Assembly (NCBI RefSeq): GCF_017591435.1
Contig: NC_059286.1
Location: forward strand, 1,333,958 to 1,397,957
DNA from: Portunus trituberculatus
Lineage: Eukaryota > Arthropoda > Malacostraca > Decapoda > Portunidae
Reading direction: 5' to 3'
DNA: 64,000 nt
The notes under the pieces are model-generated. The model saw nothing but the letters and a program-made list of their open reading frames with translations, was not told the DNA's origin and made no database searches. The first letter of the stretch is position 1. Every line of letters starts with the position of its first letter. Shown piece by piece: positions 1 through 10,617 of the stretch. Position numbers and translations under genes: made by a program.

Positions 1-1262
1 AAATCTACATCTTCTCCACTTTTCTGTGACTCTCTATATGCCCTCTTCTTCTCTCTGATCTGTCTATCTATCTCGTGAGTCCACCATAATGGCTTCCTGT
101 TTCTCTGCCTTATATCTTTGTAAGGGATACACTGCATCACTATATCCTTTACCACAACCTTAAAAATATCCCACATCTCCTGTGCAGTTTTATTTCAAAA
201 ACTATCTTCCCAGTTTACCTCTCCTAATAACTGACATAACCTACCAAAATTGCCTTTCTGATAGTTTGGGACTCTAGTCTTATTCACTATATTATCCCTA
301 CTGGAATTAATGATAAATCTAATTATATGATGGTCACTGTTTGCTAAAGTCTCTCCTACCTCAACTTCCTTTAAACAATGCTCAATATTTGTTAGTACTA
401 TGTCTAAAACCTTCCTCCCCCTAGTAGGTTTATCTACCATCTGCACTAAATAGTTATCCTGAAAACTTTCCATAAACTTATTTTCACTAGCATCTCCTAC
501 CATCCTCTCCCAGTTTACTGACTTAAGATTAAAATCCCTAAGATAATTGTCTGACTAGTACACCCCTATTTATCTCATCTACCATAAGGTTGTCTACATC
601 TGCTGACTGGTTAGGTGGTCTATAAAAGCTCCTACTCTAATAACCTTACTTTTGTTTACTCTAACATCCAGCCATAAGGACTCTACTCTGTTATCTACCT
701 TAATACCATTAACCTGACTGGAAATGAAGGATTTTTTACATAAATAACTACTCCTCCACCTATCCTACCAATTCTCTGGTGTAAATACATAATGTATCCA
801 TCTACTTCATATTCTTTCCTATTTTCCTAAACTTTTCCTCATTTACCCATGCCTCTGTGACACATACAACATCTAAGTCCTCCTCAACTATATAACTAGA
901 TAACTCGTCCTTCTTGTTCCTAAGACTCCTGGCATTTACATAAAAACATTTTTAAGTCCTGCTACCTTCCTAGATGCTGTCTCCTTATTTGGAATCCTAA
1001 TCTTATTCTCTCCCATTTGCACCTGGAAATCTTTCCTAATCTTTTCACTATCTCTGTTTATCCTATCTAATTTATTAGACGTCTAGCATCTTTCTTCTGG
1101 AATGCATTTGCTACCTCATCCCCTACACTCCATCCCAACTCCCCCCTCCAGACATCCACTCAGCACATCCACACCCTTCCTACTCAGATGCCACCATCCC
1201 TAGCATACAAATCCCTTCGCCCATAGAACTTATCCCATACATCCACAAAGCTGACACCCTTA
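1..1262 (-). mobile_element. CR1-type LINE, degenerate partial copy (endonuclease and end of ORF1)
   Basis: This stretch is nearly identical, with small indels, to 50849..52080 on the same strand. That identifies it as another copy of the same LINE. Reading on the minus strand from 1262 towards 1, it holds the end of ORF1 (SGNH esterase part), the start of the ORF2 endonuclease and the rest of the endonuclease. The RT half would lie before the window start. Frames are broken by several indels, so it is not coding. Confidence 0.85.
195..503 (-). pseudogene. CR1-type ORF2 endonuclease fragment
   Basis: This is an open 102-codon remnant of the endonuclease/exonuclease/phosphatase domain that nicks target DNA before target-primed reverse transcription. 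The visible motifs are a conserved TRG...LDIVLTN segment and the terminal SDHH motif that carries the catalytic histidine. No real start codon is implied; it is an internal slice of ORF2. The same segment is present, also broken, at 51060..51360. Confidence 0.8.
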
Positions 1263-1316
1263 CACACACACTCGCCGTCGCTGAGAGAGGATGGCTCGTC
1301 TCCGGCTGCAGACATC
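1199..1316 (+). repeat. Left arm of an inverted duplication
   Basis: This segment is the reverse complement, with few differences, of 3836..3957. It contains a piece of CR1 ORF1 joined to about 40 bp of GC-rich sequence. The two arms bracket the LINE at 1317..3835. Confidence 0.75.
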
Positions 1317-2056
1317 ATGATCGCTTCTCCCCAAGGGACATTTATGTTCAATTTCCTCTTTTAGAGAGATGCCCCTGGTAAATACCAAATCCAACCTTGC
1401 TGCAACATCTTGTCCCCTGGTGATCTCACCCACTGTGTCATCAAGTTATTTGTTGCTACCTTTAACAATTCCTCTGCCCACTCACCACCGTTCACCACTT
1501 CGTAGTCTTCTCACACTATTTCTTTACAATTAAAGACTCCGACTATCATCACTCTATCCTTTCTGATGAGTTCTTGCTTCATTTTGTCTAGGGTATTTTT
1601 CATCACCTTTTGGTACTGTTTATATTCCCAAGCACTGGTTCTGGGTGGTATGTATACTGTTATAATATTAATGTCCCGCTTGCCATTTGTTATAAGCATA
1701 CTTATCACTTCCTCATTTCTCTTACTATAGTTCACCTCCTTCCCTATCAGATCTTCCTTAGTAAGAACCATTATACCACCACCTCCTTTATTTTTTCTAT
1801 CATTTCTCCATACTTTGTAATGATTTACAACAAACCAGTCTAGCTTTATTTCGGGCCTTAGCTTTGTTTCCACTACACACATTATGTCCGGTTTGTTATT
1901 TCTTAGGTAATCCATACATTCTAGCCTCTTAGACAGAAATTCATCTATATTCATGTAAGTCACTTGTATTCTATTCCTAGTCTCTTTCTTCCATGTAATG
2001 TCTATTTCGCCTGTTTTATCCACCACTTCTTTAGCCTCCCATTTCTCATCCTCCAA
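1317..2056 (-). pseudogene. LINE ORF2 endonuclease domain
   Basis: This is an apurinic-type endonuclease domain for target nicking. The visible motifs are DIMCVVETKL (catalytic Glu), GGGGIMVL, and a block that should read GDFN but reads GVFN, so the catalytic Asp is lost. Past a stop near 1511 come DLVFT and SDHD in shifted frames. Frameshifts and the Asp-to-Val change make it non-functional. It follows ORF1 with a short overlap (2002..2056). Confidence 0.75.
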
Positions 2057-3664
2057 AAAAACTTGGTCTTTTCCTCCTCTGTTCTTTCATCATTCCTCTC
2101 TTTCACTTCAGTTACAAGCTCTTTCATTTTCATTCGCTCATCCTGTGACATATTTCTTCTTATGTAAATTGTTTTGGTTTCCTCAAAGTCCTTAAGTTTC
2201 CAAGCCCTCCTCAACAAGGCCTCAGCTGCCACCTGAGACTTTAATTTCAATTTTAATGGTCTATTCTTGCCTTCCTCAAAAGCTCCCAATATCACACTTT
2301 CTTCTACCTCAGCATATAGGTCCTCTTCCTCCACAGAGATCTTATTCAGTAAAGACTTAATCCTATCATTTTCCTTATCCCTCCTATCCTGCCAGTTTCT
2401 GTTAGTTTCCTCCCTCAATCCTGTTATGATCACACATTTTTTCTTTTCAGCAATATCTCTCACCACATACTCATTTTCCTTTAGTGCCTTTACCATTTCA
2501 CTCTGCGTAATCACTTTATTTTCCTCTTCCTGCTTTTTCACTATCTCCCTAAAGGATCTTTGTACCTCCTGATGTTCATGGTTCACTTCTTTCATCCTGG
2601 CATCAATTAGATTAAGGCATTCCTCCTTCCTCAAGTCCCCTTCGGATATTTTCATCTCCATTTCTAGGAGTTTAGCCTTCATCTCTTCACATTGTTTCCT
2701 TAGTTGTTGGTTTTCTTTCTCCATCTCTACTTTTTCCTTCAATAGCTCTTTATTCGCTATCGTTAACAAATAGATCTCTGTTTTGAACGAATCATTCTCG
2801 GCTATAACTCTATCCAGTTTTTCTTCTATACTGAACCTTCGTGAGGCTCAGTCTCTTGTACTGGGCCTAAGTGAAGCTTAGGCCGAGTAAGGGAAGAAAA
2901 GAAAGATGTAACGAATCCAAGGGGGAGGGATGAACACACCAAGCTTAACAAAATAGACCCTTTAATTCAATAACAACCCATCACAGTCATGTAACTTCCT
3001 ACCTAGCCTACCTATAAGATGGGAGACCTATGGGGAAACCATGGGTAACTCAGCTGTAGATGAGAGGGCGTGAGGGTGCGTGTGGTGGCGTCCCAAGAGG
3101 TAGAAATGGCGGCCCGTCCCTCGCGGCGTCCTGCTTCTCTCTCTCTCTGTCTCTCTGCCTGGTTGGGCCTGCTGTGCTGGAAGTGGCAGAAGGTTCCACA
3201 GTTGCGGTGCTGTAATCATAATGATTATCTCATGAGTTGCTCTTATCAGACCACGTGGCGTATTGCAGCTCTTCCTGGAGAATGTTGGAGAGTGTACCTC
3301 GAGACGAGAGCGGGGTGATGTTCTGAGGGCGACGCCACCACGCTCCTCACCTTACAAGGCGGCAGCCATGATGACTACGCACACAGCCATACATCATCTC
3401 CCTTCTCCCCCTACAGGGACTCCCTATATAAGAATTCCTAGCTACACATATGAAGGGAAGATGAGGATTTGGACTAAATAAATACCCTAATAGTGGATAA
3501 TAATCCCACTCCAGTACTGCTACTCGGTACACTTCTATGGACAAAATGTTTAGGAACTTACTTTCCAATGCCTGGATTCTTGCATCCATATCTAATTTCT
3601 CCAGTCCTCTTGGAGTAGTTACAAAACCTTCAAAATCCTTAGGTTGTCTAGGGGTAGCCGCCAT
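2002..3664 (-). pseudogene. LINE ORF1 (coiled coil plus RNA-binding-like domain), split by a solo LTR
   Basis: ORF1 starts at the ATG at 3664 (context ATGGCGGC). It runs to 3532, is interrupted by the LTR at 2827..3531, then continues from 2826 to a stop at 2002. The two parts are in the same frame once the 705-bp LTR and one 4-bp duplication are discounted (709 leaves remainder 1, matching the phase change). The product is very rich in Glu/Lys over its first half, a clear coiled coil. The second half has a VIITGL-type beta strand and a basic tail like RRM-bearing LINE ORF1 proteins. The likely role is nucleic-acid chaperone in the retrotransposition particle. Confidence 0.75.
2827..3531 (-). 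mobile_element. Solo LTR of the gypsy A family, inserted in LINE ORF1
   Basis: Its reverse complement aligns throughout with the 3' LTR of gypsy A (32518..33221), and the lengths agree (705 versus 704 bp). In the minus sense it starts TGTACCG and ends CAGTATA, a degraded form of the TGTACTG...CAGTACA pair seen at 32518..33221. CTTC flanks both sides (2823..2826 and 3532..3535), a 4-bp target duplication. No internal sequence remains, so LTR-LTR recombination is the likely origin. Confidence 0.85.
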
Positions 3665-3835
3665 GTTTATTAACGTCAGCTGATTACGGCCAAAACAATC
3701 ACCGCCCACACTCTCATCTCAGGGACCACTCTCTATATCCCTCACTTTCAACACTATGCGACAGTAGGACATCAACAGGACACTAACTTAGAGGTACCCG
3801 GGCCCTGTAACACCATAGGTATTTTCACTTCTTCC

Positions 3836-3957
3836 CGTCCGCAGCCGGAGACGAGCCATCCTCTCTCAGCGACGGCGAGTGTGTGTGTAAGGATGTGGGT
3901 GTCAGCTTTGTGGATGTATGGGATAAGTTCTATGGGCGAAGGGATTTGTACTTCAGA
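3836..3957 (-). repeat. Right arm of an inverted duplication
   Basis: This is the inverted partner of 1199..1316. On the plus strand it still reads as a piece of CR1 ORF1 (a VSFVDVWDKFYGRR segment), so the CR1 piece points outwards on both sides of the LINE at 1317..3835. Confidence 0.75.
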
Positions 3958-4012
3958 GTCTGTGGGCAAGACTCTGTTAACTACACAGAGTGTACATGGG
4001 AGCAACAGTGAT

Positions 4013-4647
4013 TGTCGAGTTCATGAACCTCTTCGATGGCAAACCACTTGACAATCCACAGACTCAACACGGCCATGAGAGATTATGAGGGCATGAAGAA
4101 AGCACTTCTTGCTTACGGCATGACTGTGGAGGACGCATGTGAACTGTACCAGCGAGCAATGCTATAGGAAAATGAGACAGTTACTCAGTTCTGTGCTTGA
4201 CTTAGGAGTTATTTGGAACAGTGGATGGAGAAGGATCAAACTCCTATTACTGTTGAGGGCATACTTGACTTGTGTCTTCGAACGCAATTGGAGAAGTCCT
4301 GTCCAGCCAAACTAGTGATGCAGTTAAAGACTCAAAAAGTAAAGAGCCTCCAGCAGATGTCAGATATGGCAGATGCCCACTTCACAGCTAACGGTTACCA
4401 CACAAGGAAGCAGGCTAGCAAGAAGCCACCTTCACAAGGACAGCCTCGTTCTCCGCAACAGCTGCCGAAGCTGCAAGGCCAACACTATACAGCTCACCAC
4501 ATCAGAAGCAGTCTTCACTGTATCCACCACATCAACAGACACAGTTGCAGAGGCAGGCTTTCCCTTCGTCCTCACATCGACAACAGCAGAGTGGAAACTA
4601 CTGGTTTTCATTTTGTGGAGGTTGGAAAGGAAGTGCTGGACAGTTAA
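4013..4647 (+). pseudogene. Element D gag remnant
   Basis: The frame 4213..4647 with its broken upstream part encodes a helical capsid-like segment containing TVTQFC and YLEQWMEKDQTPITVEG, the pattern of gypsy gag proteins with a SCAN-like capsid. A Gln/Ser-rich tail follows. No zinc knuckle is visible. Stops at about 4100..4200 break the first part. It would form the particle shell. Confidence 0.55.
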
Positions 4648-5240
4648 AGCAGCAGGCAGCAGCATTACTACATCAACAGGGAACGGAATCAGCACACCCT
4701 ACAGCAAACTATTCATCAGAACAGTGCATCGCTACAGGTTCCTTGGTCACTCCTCAGCACTCCATTTGGCTAGCAGCCACTCAGGGATTAACCTCCAATG
4801 GTACCTGCCTCATGATTCAGCCTGGGAGAGTGAATGGAATCTCAGCTGAAGTGATGAGGGATAACGGCTCCACTGGGTGTTGTGTTTGGGAGGAATTCGT
4901 AGCCCCAGACTGTTACACGAGTGGCACAGTAAATGTAGTAATGATCAATGGGACTCAGATGAGTTACCTACTAGCTATAGTTAAAGTGGAGAGTCCATTC
5001 TACATTGGGAGAGTTGTTGCTGCGGTTATGAAGGACTCGGCAGCAGACTTAGTTATTGGGAACATCGGAGGAGTCAGGAACTTCTGCTTCAGAGAGGCAA
5101 CCACGCAAACTGGTGCAGTGGATGATACCAGGGGAGCTGCCAAAGCGACAGGTCAAGTGAAACCCCTACTTGTTTCATCTGTTGCTGACCTCACAAATAG
5201 TGAAGTGTTGTTGCTGAGCAGGCAACTGATCCTATGCTAG
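4545..5240 (+). pseudogene. Element D aspartic protease
   Basis: This 231-codon frame overlaps the gag tail in another frame. It holds a retroviral-type protease core: an active-site loop that reads RDNGSTG where DTG or DSG is usual, and the second conserved turn LVIGNIGG. The Thr-to-Asn change suggests loss of activity. The C-terminus ends at a stop at 5240, where the integrase frame begins directly, with no RT between. Confidence 0.65.
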
Positions 5241-6585
5241 CCAACGTATGCAAGCTTACACAGGAAGGACACTGTAGGTTTGTTCGAGGGACTGAGATGA
5301 GATTCCTGCGTAAGAAGAACCATCTCTACAGAAGAATTGAGTACCATAGTGGAGCCTCACGACTTCAGTTCATTGTACCTGGGAAATATCGTCAATCAGT
5401 GTTTAAGCTGGGTCACTACTCCATCCTTGGTGGACACATGGGGATAAAGAAAACCTTGGATAGGATTCAAGCCCACTTCTTCTGGCCAGGCATGGGCCAG
5501 GAGATCATCAGGATGCTGAGGTCATGTGACGTCTGCCAGAGGATGAGCAATCGTGGTTGAGTGCAGCCTCCACCACTCGGGCCACTGTCACTGATCTCTG
5601 AGCCGTTTGAGCGAGTGGTGGTGGACATCATTGGCCCAATCATTCTGAGGGCAAGTGATGGTGCCAAATACATACATTTTAACTTGTGTAGACTTCACAA
5701 CCAGATGGCCTGAGGTGCTTCCTCTATGAAATATAAAAGCCACAATGGTCGCCAAAGCCCTGCTTGAGATCTGCCGTGTTGGCATTCCCAAACAAGAACT
5801 ATCAGACCGGGAAATCCAGTTCACCTCCGCCTACTTTCTGTGAAAGGACTGAAGACTACCCCTTACCATCCCATGTGCAACGGGCTTTGTGAGCGGTTCA
5901 AGGTAATGTTGAAGAGGATGGCTGCAGAGCAACCTAAGGAATGGCTGTGGTTCATCGCCCCTCTTCTATTCGCAAACCGTGAAGTGCCATGGGCCTCACT
6001 CCAGTTCTCCCCATTTGAGCTGATGTATGGCAGGTCAGTCCAAGGTCCACTGCAAGTGTCTGGGATGATGATGAGTCTGATCCTGAAGTGAAGACTACCT
6101 ATGCCTATGTAATGGATCTGGCCGAATGCTTGCAGGAGACTTGTGAAGTGGCCAAACAAGAACTTCTAAAGACAAAGAAAGTTAAGAAGTTATACTATGA
6201 CAAGAAAACGAAACTCTCTCCAGGAAGGTCAGTATCTTCTGTTTCCTACCACCCACAACAAGTTGTCAGCTCAGTGGAAGGGTCCCTCTGATGTCGTCAA
6301 ACGTTTGTCAGACTTGAACTGCCTGGTACAGGTTGAACCAAATCAGAAGAAATTTCATATCAACATATTAAAGAAATACTACCCTGAAGTTGGATGTATG
6401 GCAAACATACAGGTAGAGTGCTGGCAAAGCCGTGGGAAGCAATACAAACTGTCACAAGAACAATTAAAGTGTTTGCAGCTTGTTCGAGCTCAGTTTTCTC
6501 AGGAATCACTCATGATGAGTGCTACAGTGGTCGTTCCTGAGGTTGAGGACATGGTGGACTGTGCATCCCTTACCACGGAGGCAAC
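5234..6585 (+). pseudogene. Element D integrase
   Basis: The first frame (5234..5560) carries the HHCC zinc domain: H..GGHMG then FFWPGM and CDVCQR. The catalytic core follows in shifted frames, with VVVDIIGP (first Asp), an LSDRE segment near 5800 (second Asp) and GLCERF near 5890 (Glu). The C-terminal half (5840..6585) ends with a GPY/F-like segment and HINILKKYYPE. At least four frameshifts break it. It would insert the cDNA into the host genome. Element E interrupts just after it. Confidence 0.75.
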
Positions 6586-6952
6586 TGTGGTATTATTGTA
6601 TTATTGTTGACTGTAAAGTTTAAATAAAGTTAAAGACTGTTAAAGTAATAACTGTTGGGACAATTGATTGTTGGTGTTGGTGGGTTGTTGGTGGCGATGT
6701 TAAGGAATGCAACGTAGGCTGGAGTGACATCAGCAACAAGGGTGGCGGCTGAGCTGACGAGTGACTGGAGTGAGGGAGAGCAGGTAGACCATCTGCACAC
6801 GAGAAGACGACACGCACCTCACCACCACCACAGCTACTACCTGTACCCTGCCCGCTGCCAGTTCTCGCTTGTGATTGTGTTGTCGATGGTGTACTGTTGC
6901 TCTTACGTACTCAGTAATGACAAAAAACAAAGTTTGTTTCCTTACTATTACA
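6586..6952 (+). repeat. 5' LTR of element E
   Basis: It starts TGTGGTATT right after GCAAC and ends TTACTATTACA. The segment 6666..6952 matches 9239..9514 closely. An AATAAA at about 6625 could serve as a polyadenylation signal. Confidence 0.85.
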
Positions 6953-6967
6953 AGCTATCTGGGCAGT

Positions 6968-7735
6968 ATGGGAGACAAGTTTGACTTGAAGCTGATCCCA
7001 GAATATGATGGCAGTGGTGTGCAGGGTGTGGTGGAATGGCTAGAGAAGTTGGAATTAGTCTGCAAGCTTCGTGGCCTCGACGATGTAGCAAGTGTGATCC
7101 CACTATGCCTAACGAGGTGCGTTTGCGGTGTACTTTTTTTTTTTTTTTTTTATACCATGTGGGCTTTTCACGGGAATTTATGGGCTAAAGGGGATACTAC
7201 TTGCAGCTGGCTGAGTCTGACCGGAAGAAGACTGAAAAGGTGAAGGAGGCACTGGTGGCTGCCTTTGCTGTGGATCCTTATATGTCCTATGAACAGTTCG
7301 TGAGCCGAAAGTTGTGTAGTGGAGAGTCACCAGACGTGTACTTGGCTGAACTTCGGTGACTGGTGTCTCTGTTTGACGGACTGAGTGACAAAGCCCTTGC
7401 CTGAGCCTTCGTGGCGGGACTGCCAGAGGACGTCCGCCAACTACTCAGGGCTGGTTCATGCATGGAGGCTCTTGATTTGAACCAGATTTTGTCACAAGCA
7501 AGAGCAGTCATCAGAGACGACAGCCCCCTTGGATCGTCTGAGGCGTGCCTCGGAGCCACAGCAGCCTGCGGTGCCGCGACTCGTGTGGCTGCTACAAGTC
7601 AATGATGTTACGAGTGTGGTTGCCTAAATCATCTCACCAGGGACTGCTTATCTCGTCAACCAGGTCATGGCCACACACGGCGATGGATAAGGTGCTACCA
7701 GTGTGGTGGTTTAGGCCACATTGCGTCAGAGTGTT
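6968..7735 (+). pseudogene. Element E gag with two CCHC zinc knuckles
   Basis: It begins at the ATG at 6968 with a capsid-type N-terminus (EYDGSGVQGVVEWLEKLELV). A T-run at about 7132..7150 and several indels shift the frame. Two textbook nucleocapsid knuckles follow: C-YE-C-GCLN-H-LTRD-C at 7606..7647 and C-YQ-C-GGLG-H-IASE-C at 7693..7734, both CX2CX4HX4C, which package the RNA. The frame is broken and cannot make a full Gag. Confidence 0.8.
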
Positions 7736-7799
7736 CGGGAAACGGACAAGGAGAGGGGGCGTCAGCGCCAGCCTACTCTCATGTCAGTCAATGAGTGAG

Positions 7800-8096
7800 G
7801 CATTACCATGCGTGATTCTGAGTGTGGAGGGGGTACGTCACTGTGTATTAGTGGACACCGGGTGCTCGCGGAGTGTCGTCCATGTTTCGTGCTGCAAGGC
7901 ATGGTCGAAAGGTGCCATTGACATGGTCACGGTGAGCGGGGAACAGTGGCAGTGCGAGGGAACTGGTGTCATATGCCTCCAGCTTAGCGGTGGGGCTTCT
8001 ACTGACATTTGTTCATGTGTGACAACCACGAAGCCCCTTAGTTTTATAGTAATTCTCGGCATGAATGCCATAAGGGCCCTTGGGGAGTTGCGGTAG
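7800..8096 (+). pseudogene. Element E aspartic protease
   Basis: This is the last third of the frame ending at 8096. The active site VLVDTGCSRSVV (DTG) is intact, and a second conserved segment reads VILGMNAIRALG. It follows the knuckles at once, in the normal gag-PR order. The frame is open here, but the upstream join to gag is broken. Confidence 0.75.
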
Positions 8097-8268
8097 ATGC
8101 TCAGAATGGTGTTTGATTTGGCATAGAAAAGTCAGAGATGTGTGCGACTGCCACCGCTGTAATAGGAGTGGATGAACCTGATTTTAGTGCCACTTATGAC
8201 CCTGCATCTAATTGTTGGATGGCAGCTTGGAAGTGGTCAGAAGGTAAGGAGCCTGTCTCCTGAGAAAT

Positions 8269-9238
8269 GTGGTGGAAACCTACTCTGTGCTGCCAGAAGC
8301 ACGAGACCTGTATGAAGAAGAGCTCCAAACCTGGATAAATGATGGCTGGTTACTTCTGTATGACGAACATAAGTACGGACCAGCTAAAGGTCTAATTCCT
8401 CTCATGGCTGTTGTACAACACAATAAGAAGAGAGTACGACCCGTAATGGACTTTCAAGAGCTCAACGCACAGATTGACGCGTTTACGACAGAGTCTGACA
8501 TGTGCTCAGAGATATTACGGGAGTGGCGGAGGCAAGGTGTGAATGTTTGTGTAATTGACCTTGCTAAGGCTTATCTCCAGATCAGAACTCACAACTCTTT
8601 GCGGCCATATCAGACTGTGAACTTTAGGGGCCGGAAGTATTGCTTAGCGCGATTAGGATTTGGCCTAAATGTTGCCCCCTTGATTATGAAAGCAGTGCTC
8701 AACAGCGTTCTCTCACAAGATCCAGTCGTCAAAACAGAAACATCAGCTTACATCGATGACATCCTTGTTAATGAAGTCGTTGTTAAGGCCGGTCAGGTAC
8801 AAGAATATCTTGAGAAATTTGGACTATCAAGCAAGCCATGCCAACGACTTGCTGACAGAGCACGTGTGCTGGGCCTGAGAGTCTGGGAGGAGCAGAGGAG
8901 CCTGGTGTGGAAGAGACGGCGAGGTGGACAACGTACCAAGTGAGTTAACGAAGCGGGTGGTGTTCTCGTTTTGTGGCAAGCTGGTGGGCCACTATCCTGT
9001 GTGTGGTTGGCTGCGAGTGGCAATGGCCTTCATCAAGAGGAGGGCCAATTTCTTCTTGGAGAGATGGGATGAAGTCATCGCCGACGACGAACTAAGGAGG
9101 TGTCTAGATGAGGTCATACTTGAAGTTAAGAAGAATGATCCTGTGAGAGGATTTTGGAGTGCTAGAGGTGACAAGGCCAGAGTCTGGGTGGATGCTATTT
9201 CTCTGGCGCTTGGTGCCACTGTAGAAATAGACGGCAGC
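8269..9238 (+). pseudogene. Element E reverse transcriptase and start of RNase H
   Basis: Frame 8269..8943 holds RT: RPVMDFQELN, VCVIDLAKAYLQI (first Asp) and the catalytic box AYIDDILVNE. A second frame, 8924 onward, leads into RNase H with RVWVDAISLALG (first RNase H Asp), then runs straight into LTR sequence near 9238. The missing RNase H end and integrase show a deletion. RT itself keeps its catalytic Asp residues. Confidence 0.75.
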
Positions 9239-9514
9239 ATTGTTGGTGTTGGTGGGTTGTTGGTGGTGATGTTAAGGAATGCCACATAGGCTGGAGTGAC
9301 TTCAGCAACAAGGGTGGCGGCCGAGGCGACGAGTGACTGGAGCGAGAGAGAGCGGGCAGCCCGTTTGCACACAAGAAGACGACATGCACCTCACCACCAC
9401 CACAGTACCCTGCCCTCCGCCAGTTCTCGCCTGTGATTGTGTTGTCGACGGTGTACTGTTGCTCTGACGTGCTCAGTAAAGACAAAAAGCAAAGTTTGTT
9501 TCCTTACTGTTACA
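9239..9514 (+). repeat. 3' LTR of element E, truncated at its start
   Basis: It matches 6666..6952 of the 5' LTR and ends TTACTGTTACA before GCAAC. About the first 80 bp of the LTR are missing. Confidence 0.85.
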
Positions 9515-10617
9515 GCAACCCAGAGAGAAACGGTGGAGAACGTGCAAGTATCCTCAAAACAGAACCCATGAGTGACCAGTGAGACATATTCGCTCTAATT
9601 GACAACTCAAAAATTTTTTCCAAGATAGATCTGGTGAAGGGATTCTTCCAGATACCTCTTGAAGAGAAGAACAAACAAATCACTACCATCGCTACACCCA
9701 AGGGTCTTTATCAGTTCAAGGTGCTTCCTTTTTGGCTTGACAAACTCCCCTGCAGTTTTTAACCATGTTATGAGACAAGACAAGTGCTGCATGGCATCCA
9801 AGGAGTGGAAGCCTTCGTGGATGACGTCCTTATACACTCTTCCATGTATGAAGAATATCTCAAATCGTTACAGATGGTCCTACAGAGGATGGAACAGTAT
9901 AATATAACTATCAAGCCTTCAAAGTGTGAGTTGTTCCAGGAGAAGGTGCAGTTTCTTGATCATATTGTGGGCAAGGGGCATTGTGGATGCCAAAATAACA
10001 AGATTGATAAAATCAAGAATGCAAATCAACCTACCACCAAGAAGCAATTTTTGAGGATTGCCAGCTACTATCGCAAATTTATTCCTAACTTTTCAGTTCC
10101 TGCCCTGCCACTTCCAGAGCTATTGAAGAAGAATGCTCCAAACAAGTTGACATGGGGACAGGAGCAGGAAGAACCATTCACAACATTGAAGAATTTTTTG
10201 TGCAAGGAACCTATTCTCCAGCTAGCTGACTTCAGAAGACCATTCATCCTCTGGACAGATGCATCACAAGCAGACATTGGTGCAGTCCTAATGCAGGAGA
10301 AGGATGGAGAGATCTTTCCTGTTAGTTACCATAGCAGGAAGCTGAAGCCGGCAGAGTTAAATTACAGCACAGTCGAAAAGGAATTGCTTGCAGTCATGGA
10401 GGGCATCAAGAAATACTACTATTTTCTCTATGGAGATCAGTTTGTGCTTGAGACTGATCACCTGTCTTTGTCAATTCTCCATACCTCGAAGAATACCAAC
10501 GCTCGACTCATGAGGTGGGTGCTCTATCTTCAGCAGTTCAATTTCACTATCAGATACATCAAGGGCAGTGCTACTGTGGGAGCTGACCTGATGTCCAGAT
10601 TAGGGTCACGTATATAA
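9515..10617 (+). pseudogene. Element D reverse transcriptase and RNase H
   Basis: RT starts part-way through: FSKIDLVKGFFQIPLEEKN near 9620 carries the first catalytic Asp, and the fingers region before it is absent. A frameshift near 9730 leads to the frame 9784..10617, with the catalytic box AFVDDVLIHS. RNase H follows: LWTDASQADIGAVLMQEKDG (first Asp), NYSTVEKELLAV (Glu) and ETDHLSL (Asp), ending with DLMSRLG before the stop at 10615..10617. The last 278 codons are open, which suggests a fairly recent element. Confidence 0.85.

Larger units (their letters stand above)
1317..3835 (-). mobile_element. Non-LTR retrotransposon (second LINE family), 5' half, split by a solo LTR
   Basis: On the minus strand this gives a 5' untranslated stretch (3835 to about 3665), a coiled-coil ORF1, and the endonuclease start of ORF2, which ends at 1317 just after the SDHD motif. 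The RT part is absent here. A different copy of what looks like the same family supplies RT sequence at 33222..34514. A solo LTR interrupts ORF1 at 2827..3531. The clade is unresolved; the ORF1/EN style is Jockey- or CR1-like rather than RTE. Confidence 0.75.
6586..9514 (+). mobile_element. LTR retrotransposon E nested in element D
   Basis: It is flanked by GCAAC on both sides (6581..6585 and 9515..9519). The 5' LTR is 6586..6952; a 3' LTR lacking its first part ends at 9514. Inside are gag with two zinc knuckles, protease, RT and the start of RNase H. RNase H is cut off directly by the 3' LTR at about 9238, and no integrase remains, so an internal deletion removed the end of pol plus the LTR start. 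It is Ty3/gypsy-related; the clade is not settled. Confidence 0.85.
3958..10617 (+). mobile_element. LTR retrotransposon D, gag-PR-INT-RT-RH order, split by element E
   Basis: Reading on the plus strand, the order is gag remnant, protease, integrase, then (beyond inserted element E) reverse transcriptase and RNase H. Element E is bounded by GCAAC duplications, so 6585 and 9515 were once adjacent, which makes the order INT then RT real. This order is known from Gmr1-like Ty3/gypsy elements. The N-terminal part of RT is missing and all genes have frameshifts or stops. The 5' limit and LTRs were not identified with confidence; a possible 3' LTR start (TGTCACG) lies near 10783. Confidence 0.7.

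Noticed and set aside
1610..2572. Plus-strand frames at 1610..2572
   Set aside because: They are the opposite strand of the LINE ORF1 and endonuclease; Ser/Phe-rich composition mirrors the Glu/Lys-rich coiled coil.
3028..3481. Several frames within 3028..3481 on both strands
   Set aside because: They lie within the solo LTR and match the LTR of gypsy A at the DNA level; none has a domain.
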